A DNA stretch of 15,937 nt from Saprospiraceae bacterium (GTDB lineage: Bacteria > Bacteroidota > Bacteroidia > Bacteroidales > JAIPBB01), in contig JAIPBB010000098.1 of the NCBI GenBank assembly GCA_021739805.1, positions 1 to 15,937 of the forward strand, given 5' to 3'. The notes below the pieces were generated by a model that saw only the letters and a program-made list of their open reading frames with translations, was not told the DNA's origin and searched no databases. Positions 1 through 8,804 of the stretch are shown piece after piece. Positions within the stretch are counted from its first letter, which is position 1. The number at the start of each line of letters is the position of its first letter. The translations under genes and the position numbers were made by a program.

Positions 1-579
1 ACCCGACATCAATGCAATAAAAAAGAAAACCCATAAAGAATTGTCCTGAGGATCGGAATTATTTGATTCAATTGCGTCGTCTGGCGTCTGCACATTTGTT
101 GTATTTGCTGTCCCGTTACCCAAATCTTTAAACTCAAATTCTATGTCGGTCGGTGGCAGGCATTGGGCATCATCACAGCTCATAAATTCAATGCTTCCCT
201 TTACGTTTACAAGTGCATTTTCGGCAATTTTTATTTTTTGGGTAAAATTCGCTTCATGCGAAAAATACCGGGTCATTATTTCAAAATTGGGATCAAATAT
301 TTCAATTGATTCCGATTCTTCAACGATACCCATAAATTCAACATTTGCATTTTCTTCAAAGGTAAAAAGCGTTGCCGGAGGTTGCATCTCAATTTTTTGT
401 GAGTACAGGTGCCAGGGCTCATCAATTTCAGCTTTAAAGATGAGTTCATACTCATTGTTCCCTAAATCCTTGCTGGAAAAACTCCATTGAACGGGTTCAA
501 ATATTTGGCCGATTCCGGATATTGAAACTAACGCGAGCAAAAGGGTTAAAATGTATGTTTTTTTCATCAAATTTTTCAT
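1..579 (-). CDS. dsbD: DsbD-type thiol:disulfide interchange protein, N-terminal part (runs off left edge)
   Basis: The start is inside the window but the gene continues past its left edge; 193 residues are visible. Residues 1-24 form a signal peptide with a hydrophobic core (ILTLLLALVSISG). Next comes a domain like the N-terminal periplasmic domain of DsbD, including WHLYSQKIEMQPP and the pair CDDAQCLPP (Cys135 and Cys140), the redox cysteines expected in this domain. A linker rich in Asn, Asp and Thr leads into the first membrane segment at about residue 182 (LWVFFFIALM), where the window ends. DsbD-family proteins carry electrons from cytoplasmic thioredoxin across the inner membrane to periplasmic thiol proteins, often for cytochrome c maturation. 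The in-frame ATG at 567 is an equally good start, since neither has a Shine-Dalgarno sequence. A TAnnTTTG element lies about 35 bases upstream. Family assignment is firm; the exact partner proteins are unknown. Confidence 0.85.
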   Translation of the reverse strand, partial: MKNLMKKTYILTLLLALVSISGIGQIFEPVQWSFSSKDLGNNEYELIFKAEIDEPWHLYSQKIEMQPPATLFTFEENANVEFMGIVEESESIEIFDPNFEIMTRYFSHEANFTQKIKIAENALVNVKGSIEFMSCDDAQCLPPTDIEFEFKDLGNGTANTTNVQTPDDAIESNNSDPQDNSLWVFFFIALMSG

Positions 580-612
580 TAGTAGTTATAAAAGATTCGT
601 AGAATAAGGCCG

Positions 613-620
613 CAAATTTA
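613..620 (-). promoter_or_regulatory. Bacteroidetes -7 element TAAATTTG upstream of dsbD
   Basis: The minus strand reads TAAATTTG, a full match to the Bacteroidetes -7 consensus TAnnTTTG. It would start transcription near 609, giving a leader of about 30 bases before the ATG at 579. No well-spaced TTTG -33 element is obvious; the nearest is only 12 bases away. If used, dsbD is transcribed separately from tilS. Confidence 0.45.
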
Positions 621-662
621 CTAAAAAATATGCAAAAACACAGTTGCGATTTTGTCAATTAA

Positions 663-1991
663 CTATTTTTTAACACACTCAATTTGAATTACTTCTCTTG
701 TCTTATTGGTAATTTTAAAGCGGTTATCCATTTGATATCCAATTATCCAAACCATTTCGTCACCGGAACACAACAACCAACAATCCTCCTTTTCGAATAA
801 AGAAAACTTTTGGTCGATAAAATAATCACTTAACTTCTTTTTAAAATTACTTCCTAAAGGATAAAAATAATCTCCTTCCTCCCATTTTCTGATACACAGA
901 GGAAATCTTAATTTTGACCGATCGAGGCAGGCCTTATTTTTATCTGTAGAATATTTAAAATCAGGCTTCTTATAAAAGCTATTAAAAATTAGCTGAACAG
1001 GTTCCGAAATTTTTTCAGTTCCTTCATCGATACAATATGTTTTAGTCGCCTCAGTTTTTATCTTTCTAATGATTAAAAAGTCCCGGTCTTTCAACAATCG
1101 ATGGGTTTCTGTATAAAATTGCTTACCTGAATCAGTGTTAAAACTTTGAATGATATCTTCGCAGGCACTAAAGCTAAATCCAAATTCTTTGATAAGTTCA
1201 AAAAGATAGGTTGAAATCGGATTCAGCTTCTTGAGTTTTTCAATTTCAATTTGAACAGAAGTATCCTTTTTTATGAGTAATTCTTGCCTGGTCTTTAAAA
1301 TTTGTTGATTATAAATTTGTTCGGCTTCTGCAAATCGCTGGATGTTTGCTTCAAAAATGTTGGCATAATCAGCATCAATGTCCTCCATGGCCGGCAATAA
1401 GATATGCCTGATTTTATTGCGTAAATATTTAGTGGCGGCATTGGATGAATCTTCCCTGAATTTCAACTTATATTTCTGCTGAAACTCAACAATTTCTTTT
1501 CGATTTGCAAATAAGAGCGGACGAATAATATTACCATTTTTGGGTAAAATTCCATGCAGGCCCGAAATGCCTGTTCCTCTTAAAAGGTTAATAAAAAAGG
1601 TCTCCACCTGGTCGTCCTGATGATGGGCGGTGGCAATAAAATCATATTCATTTTCGGTACGAATTTTTTCAAACCACTCGTAACGCAAATCGCGGGCTGC
1701 CATTTGGGTAGAAATTTTTAATTCTTTCGCAACTTTAGCAGTTTCGAATTCAACTATAAATAACGGAACCTGGTACTTTTTTGCCAGGCTTTCAACAAAA
1801 CGGGCATCTCCATCAGATTCTTCGCCCCTCAGTTTAAAATTGCAATGGGCCATACCAAATTTCAGACCAGCCTGATGAAAAAGCTCACACATCACAACCG
1901 AATCCATGCCTCCACTTACCGTAAGCAGGATTTTATCGCCTGTCATAAACAGTTTATTTTTTATAATGAAGGTTTTAATTTTGTCGAGCAT
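663..1991 (-). CDS. tilS: tRNA(Ile)-lysidine synthetase TilS
   Basis: TilS joins lysine to the wobble cytidine (C34) of the tRNA(Ile) CAU anticodon using ATP, so the tRNA reads AUA codons; this cytoplasmic enzyme is normally essential. The 442 residues match the usual length of the long-form enzyme. The N-type ATP pyrophosphatase PP-loop is seen as SGGMDS at residues 26-31, followed by AHCNFKLRGEESDGD at 48-62, HHQDDQVET at 123-131, and the tRNA-contacting RNKIRH at 191-196. The C-terminal part (about 345-442) has the TilS C-terminal domain pattern, for example RKWEEGDYF. The start at 1991 puts the PP-loop at the expected distance from the N-terminus, and a TAnnTTTG element lies just upstream. 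The gap to dsbD is 83 bases and has its own promoter candidate, so this is probably a single-gene transcript or a loose operon. Confidence 0.95.
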   Translation of the reverse strand: MLDKIKTFIIKNKLFMTGDKILLTVSGGMDSVVMCELFHQAGLKFGMAHCNFKLRGEESDGDARFVESLAKKYQVPLFIVEFETAKVAKELKISTQMAARDLRYEWFEKIRTENEYDFIATAHHQDDQVETFFINLLRGTGISGLHGILPKNGNIIRPLLFANRKEIVEFQQKYKLKFREDSSNAATKYLRNKIRHILLPAMEDIDADYANIFEANIQRFAEAEQIYNQQILKTRQELLIKKDTSVQIEIEKLKKLNPISTYLFELIKEFGFSFSACEDIIQSFNTDSGKQFYTETHRLLKDRDFLIIRKIKTEATKTYCIDEGTEKISEPVQLIFNSFYKKPDFKYSTDKNKACLDRSKLRFPLCIRKWEEGDYFYPLGSNFKKKLSDYFIDQKFSLFEKEDCWLLCSGDEMVWIIGYQMDNRFKITNKTREVIQIECVKK

Positions 1992-2002
1992 ATTATATAT
2001 TG

Positions 2003-2010
2003 CAAAATTA
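2003..2010 (-). promoter_or_regulatory. -7 element TAATTTTG upstream of tilS
   Basis: The minus strand reads TAATTTTG, matching TAnnTTTG, 11 bases upstream of the tilS ATG. The predicted leader is very short, about 8 bases. No convincing TTTG -33 element is seen at the usual 17-23 base spacing. Confidence 0.4.
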
Positions 2011-2131
2011 ACAAATGGATGGTATAATGATACAGAAAGTATGTAATTAGGTGAGTTTAAGAATAATATTTATAATGTATCTCCTCATATGACTTTATAA
2101 ATAATGCTCCTTTAACTATAACTCTCTCTAC

Positions 2132-2323
2132 TCATTCATTATCATGTCTGGGCTTACAGGATGAATTATGAAGAGTAATCATTTCATTCTTATTGATAGA
2201 ATCCAAGTTTTTCCATTTATAAAGTCGCACACTAATATCTCTGACTTTGCTAATATTTTTAAATGGGCAATCATTCTTTTCATCTAATCTCGGACACTTA
2301 AAAAATAAAACAAATTTGAAATA
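2132..2323 (-). pseudogene. Possible gene remnant (63 open codons, no usable start)
   Basis: A minus-strand stretch of 63 codons is open between two stops and ends in TGA at 2134-2132. Its translation has a non-random feel (a CPRLDEKNDCPF stretch with two CP pairs, then a Lys/Asn-rich part), but the only Met is close to the end. It cannot be an intact gene from this start. I do not recognise the family. In DNA this AT-rich an open run of this length can arise by chance, so this is a weak call. It overlaps by four bases the opposite-strand remnant at 2320-2469. Confidence 0.2.
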
Positions 2324-2469
2324 TCACAAAATGTTTACAACTAAAAGACGGATTTACTAGAAATACAATACCAAAGTTTATTGAAGAGCTTATTACTGAT
2401 TACTGCCTTACAAGTTACAAAAATGAACTTCCAGAAGTTTACAATAGTTCGATTATTAAATCTTACTAA
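2320..2469 (+). pseudogene. Possible 3' end of a lost gene (49 codons)
   Basis: The plus strand is open for 49 codons after a TGA at 2317-2319 and ends in TAA at 2467-2469. The translated end contains IPKFIEELITDYCLTSYKNE, whose mix of acidic, aromatic and aliphatic residues looks like a protein C-terminus. There is no start codon in a sensible place, and the sequence upstream is full of stops in this frame. The fragment ends 7 bases from the end of the convergent thioredoxin gene. I cannot name a family. Chance remains possible. Confidence 0.3.
2419..2439 (-). terminator. Weak terminator-like hairpin after the thioredoxin gene
   Basis: On the minus strand AACTT-CTGG-AAGTT forms a five-base-pair stem with a four-base loop, followed by CATTTTTG. 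It lies about 38 bases downstream of the stop of the thioredoxin gene and is the only terminator-like structure I see for the end of the uptake operon. The stem is short, so efficiency would be low. Confidence 0.25.
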
Positions 2470-2476
2470 CGTCCAG

Positions 2477-3865
2477 CTATTTCATCATTTCAACTTTTTT
2501 ATTCAGTAAATTATCAATAAAACTTCTGGTTTCATCAGATGATGGTCGAGGGGCTTTTTGTGTAATTATTTTCCCATTGACATCCAACATGATTGACCTA
2601 GGAATCATGCCAATGCCATAAAATTTTATAAACTCTGAATCAAAACTATTATCTGCAAATAATTGAACTCCACCAACATTTTCTTCAGCAACCATCGTTC
2701 TCCATTTGTCATAATCCTTTTTTGAGTCAACAGAAATACTTACAAACTCAATATTCTTACCTCTATACTCCTCAATTAATGCTTTTAAAGCAGGGATTTC
2801 TTTTTTGCAAGGACCACACCATGTTGCCCAAACTTCAATATACAATAGCTTCCCTTTTAAATCTCTTAAAGAAGTTTTACCACCCTTATGATTTTCATAG
2901 TTAAAATCGGCAGATACCATTTCTGGTTTTGTAGTATTTATTGAATTATATCTTGAAGTAAGCTTTTCTTTCATTTTATCATCAGACAAAAGTGCTAAAA
3001 TCTTAGTGTAATCATTTTCGTAATTTTCATTATTTAAACTTATTTGTCGAAAAAGCATGCTTACAATTTGATCTTTAATTTTTTCACTTTTTATATCCTT
3101 AATCGCATTTGCAGCCAATTCAATAAGTGATATATTTGGGTCTTTCTTCAACGCTTCAGTAGAGGTAAGTCGCCAGTTCTCAATAATTAAAGAACGATAG
3201 CTTTTATCGTTAATAAATGATTCTTCATCATCAATATCCATTTGCAATATTGGAGAATAATAATCCGATGGTAATTCAGGATGTTTCTTAGTATGATAAT
3301 GTACAAATTTATCATAGTTATATCTGGTTAGCAAATAATCATATTCAATAAGTTTTCTTTGGATTTCTTTATCATTTCCAGTCAAGCCTGATTCTTCTAG
3401 TAATGCTAGAAAAGCCTCCTTATTCTTTTTGATTTTTCGCAAGAAGTCATCAATTGGAACCACGAAAAACTCTTTTGCATCACCTACTAATTCATTTTTC
3501 AAGATGCCTTTTGCTACCTGAAAATTATTAACCTCGCTACCTTTCCCTTTATAGTGAATGGACTTGTAAAAATCATCCGAATCAATGCTTACATTTAAGT
3601 TGTATCCTTTTCTCAAAAACATAGTACTATAAGACCTTCCAATCTGGAAGAAATAAGTTCCGGGCATAGCAATAAATAAAGTATCCATGAAATTCCCTGA
3701 TTTATCTATAGTGACTTCTTTTATAAAACTATTATCATGATTAATTATTTTAATTATTAATTCATTGGTGTTTTTAATATTGCCTGAATACAGCACATAA
3801 GAAAGTTCATTTTGTCCAAAGGAAAAAAGTGATGTACATAATAATAATAGAGTTATTTTTTTCAT
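2477..3865 (-). CDS. Periplasmic TlpA-like thioredoxin with N-terminal DUF4369-like domain
   Basis: The 462-residue product starts with a signal peptide (MKKITLLLLCTSLFSFG, cleavage probably just before Gln18), so it should act in the periplasm. Residues about 20-120 are beta-rich and resemble the DUF4369 domain common in Bacteroidetes TlpA-like proteins. A helical, charged middle part follows. The thioredoxin fold occupies about 318-455, with the redox motif WCGPC (Cys350 and Cys353) and the cis-proline before RSIML at Pro422. Both catalytic features are intact, so it is probably an active thiol-disulfide reductase. It is the last gene of the SusC/SusD block, 72 bases after susD and behind a 12-base-pair hairpin. 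Its reducing power could come from a DsbD-type protein such as the one at the left edge. Its substrate, and its link to the transported nutrient, are unknown. The gene is visibly AT-rich. Confidence 0.85.
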   Translation of the reverse strand: MKKITLLLLCTSLFSFGQNELSYVLYSGNIKNTNELIIKIINHDNSFIKEVTIDKSGNFMDTLFIAMPGTYFFQIGRSYSTMFLRKGYNLNVSIDSDDFYKSIHYKGKGSEVNNFQVAKGILKNELVGDAKEFFVVPIDDFLRKIKKNKEAFLALLEESGLTGNDKEIQRKLIEYDYLLTRYNYDKFVHYHTKKHPELPSDYYSPILQMDIDDEESFINDKSYRSLIIENWRLTSTEALKKDPNISLIELAANAIKDIKSEKIKDQIVSMLFRQISLNNENYENDYTKILALLSDDKMKEKLTSRYNSINTTKPEMVSADFNYENHKGGKTSLRDLKGKLLYIEVWATWCGPCKKEIPALKALIEEYRGKNIEFVSISVDSKKDYDKWRTMVAEENVGGVQLFADNSFDSEFIKFYGIGMIPRSIMLDVNGKIITQKAPRPSSDETRSFIDNLLNKKVEMMK

Positions 3866-3881
3866 TTCATATATTTTAAAT

Positions 3882-3920
3882 AAAGTAAGCTATATGAAAA
3901 AAGGTCAAATAGCTTACTTT
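3882..3920 (-). repeat. Perfect 12-bp inverted repeat between susD and the thioredoxin gene
   Basis: AAAGTAAGCTAT (3909-3920 on the minus strand) pairs without mismatch with ATAGCTTACTTT (3882-3893) around a 15-base loop. It starts 18 bases after the susD stop codon and ends 16 bases before the thioredoxin start. The minus-strand sequence after the stem is ATTTAAAATAT, a poor uridine tract. It is therefore more likely an mRNA-stabilising hairpin or leaky terminator that lowers thioredoxin expression relative to susC-susD than a full stop. Confidence 0.6.
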
Positions 3921-3937
3921 TGATAGTTAATAAAATT

Positions 3938-5320
3938 CTAATATCCTTGATTTTGTTGATCTGCAGTAATATTAACATTCGCGTCTATCTCAGCTTGAGG
4001 GATAGGTAAAATTGTAAAATTACTAGGGTAGCTGATATTAATAGGCAAACCAGCAAATGTACTATATTTAGTAAAGCTTTGCTTTTTACGAGTTAAATCA
4101 AACAAACGGTGACCCTCGAACATGAGTTCTTTTCTTCTTTCAATCTGAATAACATTTTTAAGTGCATCACCTGATTCTGTATAAATTGTTGCGCTTGGAT
4201 TAGCTCTTAAAAGAATCGCATTAACAAATGTTCTTGCATCTTCTTCATTCTGTGCTCCTCCCATTTCAGCCAATGCTTCTGCTTTAATTAAATACATTTC
4301 TGAAAGTCGGATGACTGGTACATTATTATCTCTAGTCAGATAAGCTGGATATTTAAGAACTTTATTCGCTACAATTAAACTTTTTCTTACATCATCAGCT
4401 CCTATTGCAGTATATAAATCATTGGTTGCATTAAAACGGGGGCGACCGTATAAATAGGGTAATGAATTAATAGATGGGTTGTCGGTAGCTGTATTTACCA
4501 ATGAAAAAATGGATTCAGTACTATAATCAGATGACCAACTTGAAATATAATTAGCATTCGAAACTAAAGAATAAGACGCTCCAATTACTTCAGTAGCTAA
4601 TCTATCCGCTTCACTCCAATTTTCCATATATAAATAAATTCTGGCTTGTAAGGCCTTTGCTGAATTTTTATTTAAATAATAAGTTGATGAAATATCATCT
4701 CCAATCATACCAATTCCTTTTTCAATATCGGCCAAAATTTTATCATATACTTGCGCTGTAGTACTTCTTGCCGGACTTACAATTTCAATCCCAACAAGAT
4801 CTTCATCAACTATTGGAACCCCAGGATGAGAAGCATCAGCTGTAAAATTATAGGGTTGTGCAAACAATCGTTGCATATCAAAATAAGCAAGTGCTCGTGT
4901 TACGTATAGCTGCCCAATTAATTTATTCGCTTCAATCTGATCTGCTCCAAAATCAAAATTTTCAGCTTGTCTAATTATTATTGAAGTCTGCGCAATAAGA
5001 GAAGCTATTTTGTCCCAAACTCGCTTAACATCTGCATTATCAGCTTTCGTTTCATACTTATCTATGTCTCGAAAAACAGTATAGGCAGCTTGAACATTAT
5101 CTGACATTACATCAGAGAGCATCACAAAGTAACCACCATAATAATACATATCTTGTAAAATGTTATAAGCACCTTTAATTGCTGATTCAAAAGAAGAAAA
5201 GTCGGTAATTACATTTTCTGTAACTATTTTGTCGTAAGGGTCTATGTTTAAGAATTCATTTTTATCACACGAAATAAGTGTAAATAAAAACAATATCATT
5301 AATATATATATTTTTTTCAT
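3938..5320 (-). CDS. SusD/RagB-family outer-membrane lipoprotein
   Basis: SusD-type proteins sit on the cell surface as a lid over the SusC channel and bind the nutrient before import. The 460 residues begin with a lipoprotein signal peptide ending in the lipobox LISC, with lipidated Cys18. The following DKNEF matches the charged surface-export signal used in Bacteroidetes. An SusD-like N-terminal part (about 22-230) and the SusD/RagB C-terminal part (about 250-460) are both present, including a tetratricopeptide-like helix (RLSEMYLIKAEALAEMGGA) and the family hallmark RRKELMFEGHRLFDLTRKK at 395-413. The end, QNQGY, resembles the NPGY-like ends of many family members. It follows susC by 41 bases, so the two are surely co-transcribed. 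Nothing in the protein lets me name its ligand. Confidence 0.95.
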   Translation of the reverse strand: MKKIYILMILFLFTLISCDKNEFLNIDPYDKIVTENVITDFSSFESAIKGAYNILQDMYYYGGYFVMLSDVMSDNVQAAYTVFRDIDKYETKADNADVKRVWDKIASLIAQTSIIIRQAENFDFGADQIEANKLIGQLYVTRALAYFDMQRLFAQPYNFTADASHPGVPIVDEDLVGIEIVSPARSTTAQVYDKILADIEKGIGMIGDDISSTYYLNKNSAKALQARIYLYMENWSEADRLATEVIGASYSLVSNANYISSWSSDYSTESIFSLVNTATDNPSINSLPYLYGRPRFNATNDLYTAIGADDVRKSLIVANKVLKYPAYLTRDNNVPVIRLSEMYLIKAEALAEMGGAQNEEDARTFVNAILLRANPSATIYTESGDALKNVIQIERRKELMFEGHRLFDLTRKKQSFTKYSTFAGLPINISYPSNFTILPIPQAEIDANVNITADQQNQGY

Positions 5321-5361
5321 CTTAGTGTTTTTTATGTTTTTAAAAACTGAACTTAATTGGC

Positions 5362-8300
5362 CTAGAATGAAGCATTAAGCCCAAAATAAACTGTTTTAGC
5401 CAATGGGGCATTAAAACTTGCTCCACCAGTTATGCCTCCAATTTCAGGATCATTATCTAATGTATCGTCTTTTACATAAGTCCAAATATTATCAGCACTT
5501 ACATATAATCGCAAGCTTTTAATAAATGTTTTTTCTAATATTTTGCGAGGGAAATTATACGATAATTCAACTTTCTTTAAACGAATAAAGCTAGCATCAT
5601 GAAGCCATCTTGATGAGGTGTTTAATGATCGTGAATTGAGATAAACATATTTAGGAACATCAGTAATGTCACCTGGGTTTTGCCATCTTCTTTCATATAC
5701 TGCTCTTGAAGTATTGCTATAGTCTCTCAAACCATTGTACCCATTATCATTTTGTGTAAGCCCGGCTGTTTCAAAAATTTGCCCACCCCAACTACTATAT
5801 AATTGTGCAGTAAGAGAAAAATTTTTATACGAAAATGTATTGGTTAAAGACCAATAAAAATCAGGGGTTGTTTTTCCATGGTTGTATTTTACTGCTCCAG
5901 AACTACTAGTAGTAGTTGTTGTTTCCGTTTCATCTGTATAATACAATTCAACTCCAGTTTCAGGATCAACCCCAGCATATCCGTATAAATAGAGAGTATT
6001 AAAATCTTCTCCTATTTTTCTTAAGTAATTTCCAGAAATATTTTCATCTTTGTCTAATTCGGTTATCTCGTTTTTGTTGGTGGTAAAAGTAATTCCTGTT
6101 GACCAAACAAAACCATTATCTCTAGAAATAATATTTTTAGTATTTACAGAAATTTCAAAACCACTGTTTTTCATTCCTCCAAAATTCTTAAAAATATAAG
6201 TGTCTGCATTATAGGCAGACGCTCCTAAATTATACAACAGTTTATCTGTATTCCTATTGTAATATTCAATAAATCCAGAAACTCTATTTTTAAAAAGCGA
6301 AAAATCAATACCAACATCAAAAGTTGTGTTTTCTTCCCAACCTAATGAGGCATTTCCAGCAGAAGCAATTGTTACTGCGTTTTGTCCATTATAAAAACTA
6401 GTTCCAGAGAATGTCCCAATATAGTTAAAACTACCTATTTGATCATTTCCATTCATACCATAACTGGCTCTTAATTTTAAAAAATTAAACGCCTCAATAT
6501 TCTCTAAAAAGCTTTCTTTATAGATATTCCAACCTAAGCCAACAGCATAAAAGTTTCCAAATCTTTTGTTAGGTCCAAATTTTGACGAACCATCTCTTCT
6601 TAAAGATACTTTCACCAAATATTTATCTTTATAAGAATATTCGGTGTTCAAAAACATAGAACTAATTGCTGTTTTGCTTCTTTTCGTATAAGTATCAACA
6701 GTCGTTCCATTGTCAAGTGTTTCAGCACCATCTCGTAAATTATTTACACTCACATTGGTTATTTTTGTATCAACTTCATTTTGCTCAACTCCCACAAAGG
6801 ATCTGATACTATTATTTTCATCTAATTTTAAATCATACCTTAGTAAAGTTCTAGTATTCCATATAAGAATATTCGTGTTTTGTTGAATTCCAAAGCTTGA
6901 ACCATTATTCAAACCTTTCCCAATATAATCTGGAAAATTATTATAATTCTCTGTAAATCTATAATTCCCACTTAGGTTAGATTCGAGTGTTAGTCCAGGA
7001 ATTAATTCATAATTCAAATCCACTCCACCTCTAAAATCATTTGTTTCGAGCTTTCTTGTCTCATCAGTTAATATTCCCAATGGGTTAACGCCATAATTAT
7101 AACTTAAATCATAAGAGCCATCATCATTAAAAACTTTAAAATCAGGACGTAAGGTATAAATACTTTTGAATGGGCTGTAATAAGAAGTCCCTGTTTCATA
7201 ATTATCTGATAAGGTTTTCCCATAACTCATATTTGTTGAAACATTGAATTTTTTAGAAATTTCAGTATCATATTTAAGCCTGAATGTAACTCTTTCAAAA
7301 TCTACATCTTTAATAGCTGTCTCGTTTTTTAAATAGCCTAAGGACATATAAAAACGATTTGCTGCTTTACCACCAGAAACAGACAAATTATGTTGTCTCA
7401 TCTGTGATTGACGAGTTAATTCATCTCCCCAATTAGTGTTTTGATTAGCATTAAATGAATTTAAGCTTCCGCCTGGGTTTGATAAAAAAGCTAAAGCATC
7501 GACTTCTGTTGTAATTCCATTGCTTGTATTATTTATTAAACCTTCAACAAAAAGCTCTTGTAGTTCAACCGTATTTAGACTTTTACCTAAATTAGTAAAA
7601 TCAGAAAATCCAACCTGAGTTGAATACGTAACCTTAGTAGTACCTGTTGTACCAGATTTTGTTTCTACAACAATGACTCCATTGGCACCTCGGGCTCCAT
7701 ATATACTGGCAGCTGCTGCATCTTTAAGAACTGAAATTGATTTTATATCATTTCCATTAATACTAGATAAATCAGAACCATCAATCGTTGGAACACCATC
7801 TACTACATATAAAGGACTTCCAGGAGTTAATATTGCAGGATCGCCTAATACAGTTGTTGGTGCGCCAAAACCCACAACTCCAACACCTTCTTGAAATGCG
7901 GATCCAACCCCTCTAATAATCACCTCAGGCACAGCTTGTGGATGGCTGTTGTTAGAAAGAATTTGCACACCAGCTATACTTCCTTGAAGGCCTTCTTGTA
8001 AGTTAGCCTTATGAGAATTTTCAAAATATGAATTAGCAACATTCTCAGCAGCACCCAGAAATTTCACTTTTTCAACTTTTTGATAACCTGTTGAAATAAT
8101 ATTTACCGTTGCCAATTCATTAACAGACTCTGTAAGTACAATAGTAATTTCAGTTTTATCTGTGAGTTCAACTAATTGAGAAGTAAATCCAATAAAACTA
8201 ATTTTTAATTCGGATAATGCATCTTTAACCTTGATGGAAAAATTACCATTTACATCAGTAGTCACTCCATTCAGGGTTCCATTTTCCAGAACAGTAGCGC

Positions 8301-8748
8301 CAGGGAGTGGATATCCATTTTTATCGGTAACTTTTCCTTTGATCTCAATCAAACTTACATCAACTGTCTGAACTATTTTAACTTCCTTTGATTTTCGAAT
8401 AACGATATAATCATTTTCGAGTACATACTCCAATTGACTGTCTTTAAAACAATCGGTAAGAATTGTGTTAATATCAGCATCGGTGACATCAAGGCTGACT
8501 TGATTCAACCCTTTAACATCATCAACCTGATAAATAAAACGATAATTGCTAGTCTTTTCAATTTCTCGAAACACATTCTCAATGGCCACATTTGTAAGTC
8601 TGAGACTAAATGTACCTTCTTTTTGTCCATTTGCCTGGGCACTGATTACCCATAAAAACATGGTTAGAATTAATGATAATTTCATAAAAATTAAAAGTTT
8701 TCTTCTCATTCGCGAATCGCGAAAGTTCACATGTAAATTTTTTTTCAT
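5362..8748 (-). CDS. SusC/RagA-type TonB-dependent transporter with STN signalling domain
   Basis: This 1128-residue outer-membrane channel imports a nutrient captured by its SusD partner, powered by TonB-ExbBD. The long N-terminus holds a hydrophobic signal segment at about 17-38 (cleavage likely near AQANG); Met14 or Met22 could also be the start. An STN domain follows at about 45-119, the module that in FecA-type systems contacts a FecR anti-sigma factor. Next are a carboxypeptidase-regulatory-like beta domain at about 134-208 (GKVTDKNGYPLPGATV), a plug at about 235-365 with IIRGVGS near 277-283, LYVVDGVP around Asp317 and the signature ISVLKDAAAASIYGARGANG, then a long beta-barrel ending in aromatic Phe1128. 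The plug loop between IRG and VVDG is about 35 residues, longer than usual. A Thr/Ser run lies near residues 937-949. Substrate is unknown. Confidence 0.95.
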   Translation of the reverse strand: MKKNLHVNFRDSRMRRKLLIFMKLSLILTMFLWVISAQANGQKEGTFSLRLTNVAIENVFREIEKTSNYRFIYQVDDVKGLNQVSLDVTDADINTILTDCFKDSQLEYVLENDYIVIRKSKEVKIVQTVDVSLIEIKGKVTDKNGYPLPGATVLENGTLNGVTTDVNGNFSIKVKDALSELKISFIGFTSQLVELTDKTEITIVLTESVNELATVNIISTGYQKVEKVKFLGAAENVANSYFENSHKANLQEGLQGSIAGVQILSNNSHPQAVPEVIIRGVGSAFQEGVGVVGFGAPTTVLGDPAILTPGSPLYVVDGVPTIDGSDLSSINGNDIKSISVLKDAAAASIYGARGANGVIVVETKSGTTGTTKVTYSTQVGFSDFTNLGKSLNTVELQELFVEGLINNTSNGITTEVDALAFLSNPGGSLNSFNANQNTNWGDELTRQSQMRQHNLSVSGGKAANRFYMSLGYLKNETAIKDVDFERVTFRLKYDTEISKKFNVSTNMSYGKTLSDNYETGTSYYSPFKSIYTLRPDFKVFNDDGSYDLSYNYGVNPLGILTDETRKLETNDFRGGVDLNYELIPGLTLESNLSGNYRFTENYNNFPDYIGKGLNNGSSFGIQQNTNILIWNTRTLLRYDLKLDENNSIRSFVGVEQNEVDTKITNVSVNNLRDGAETLDNGTTVDTYTKRSKTAISSMFLNTEYSYKDKYLVKVSLRRDGSSKFGPNKRFGNFYAVGLGWNIYKESFLENIEAFNFLKLRASYGMNGNDQIGSFNYIGTFSGTSFYNGQNAVTIASAGNASLGWEENTTFDVGIDFSLFKNRVSGFIEYYNRNTDKLLYNLGASAYNADTYIFKNFGGMKNSGFEISVNTKNIISRDNGFVWSTGITFTTNKNEITELDKDENISGNYLRKIGEDFNTLYLYGYAGVDPETGVELYYTDETETTTTTSSSGAVKYNHGKTTPDFYWSLTNTFSYKNFSLTAQLYSSWGGQIFETAGLTQNDNGYNGLRDYSNTSRAVYERRWQNPGDITDVPKYVYLNSRSLNTSSRWLHDASFIRLKKVELSYNFPRKILEKTFIKSLRLYVSADNIWTYVKDDTLDNDPEIGGITGGASFNAPLAKTVYFGLNASF

Positions 8749-8804
8749 AAATTTGAATGTTTGTTATATAATATCCGGTGTTCAAGCTCCGGGTTAACTT
8801 ACTT

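Noticed and set aside
143..490. Plus-strand open frame of 115 codons
   Set aside because: It lies antisense to the DsbD N-terminal domain, whose signal peptide and cysteine motif fit the family; the antisense translation is low-complexity Ser/Ile.
7673..7894. Plus-strand Pro/Thr-rich open frame inside susC
   Set aside because: Antisense to the conserved SusC plug; composition simply mirrors Gly/Val codons of the plug.
8775..8792. CCGG-N10-CCGG as a sigma or regulator operator
   Set aside because: The stem is only four base pairs and has no second copy in the window, so it is not listed as a feature.
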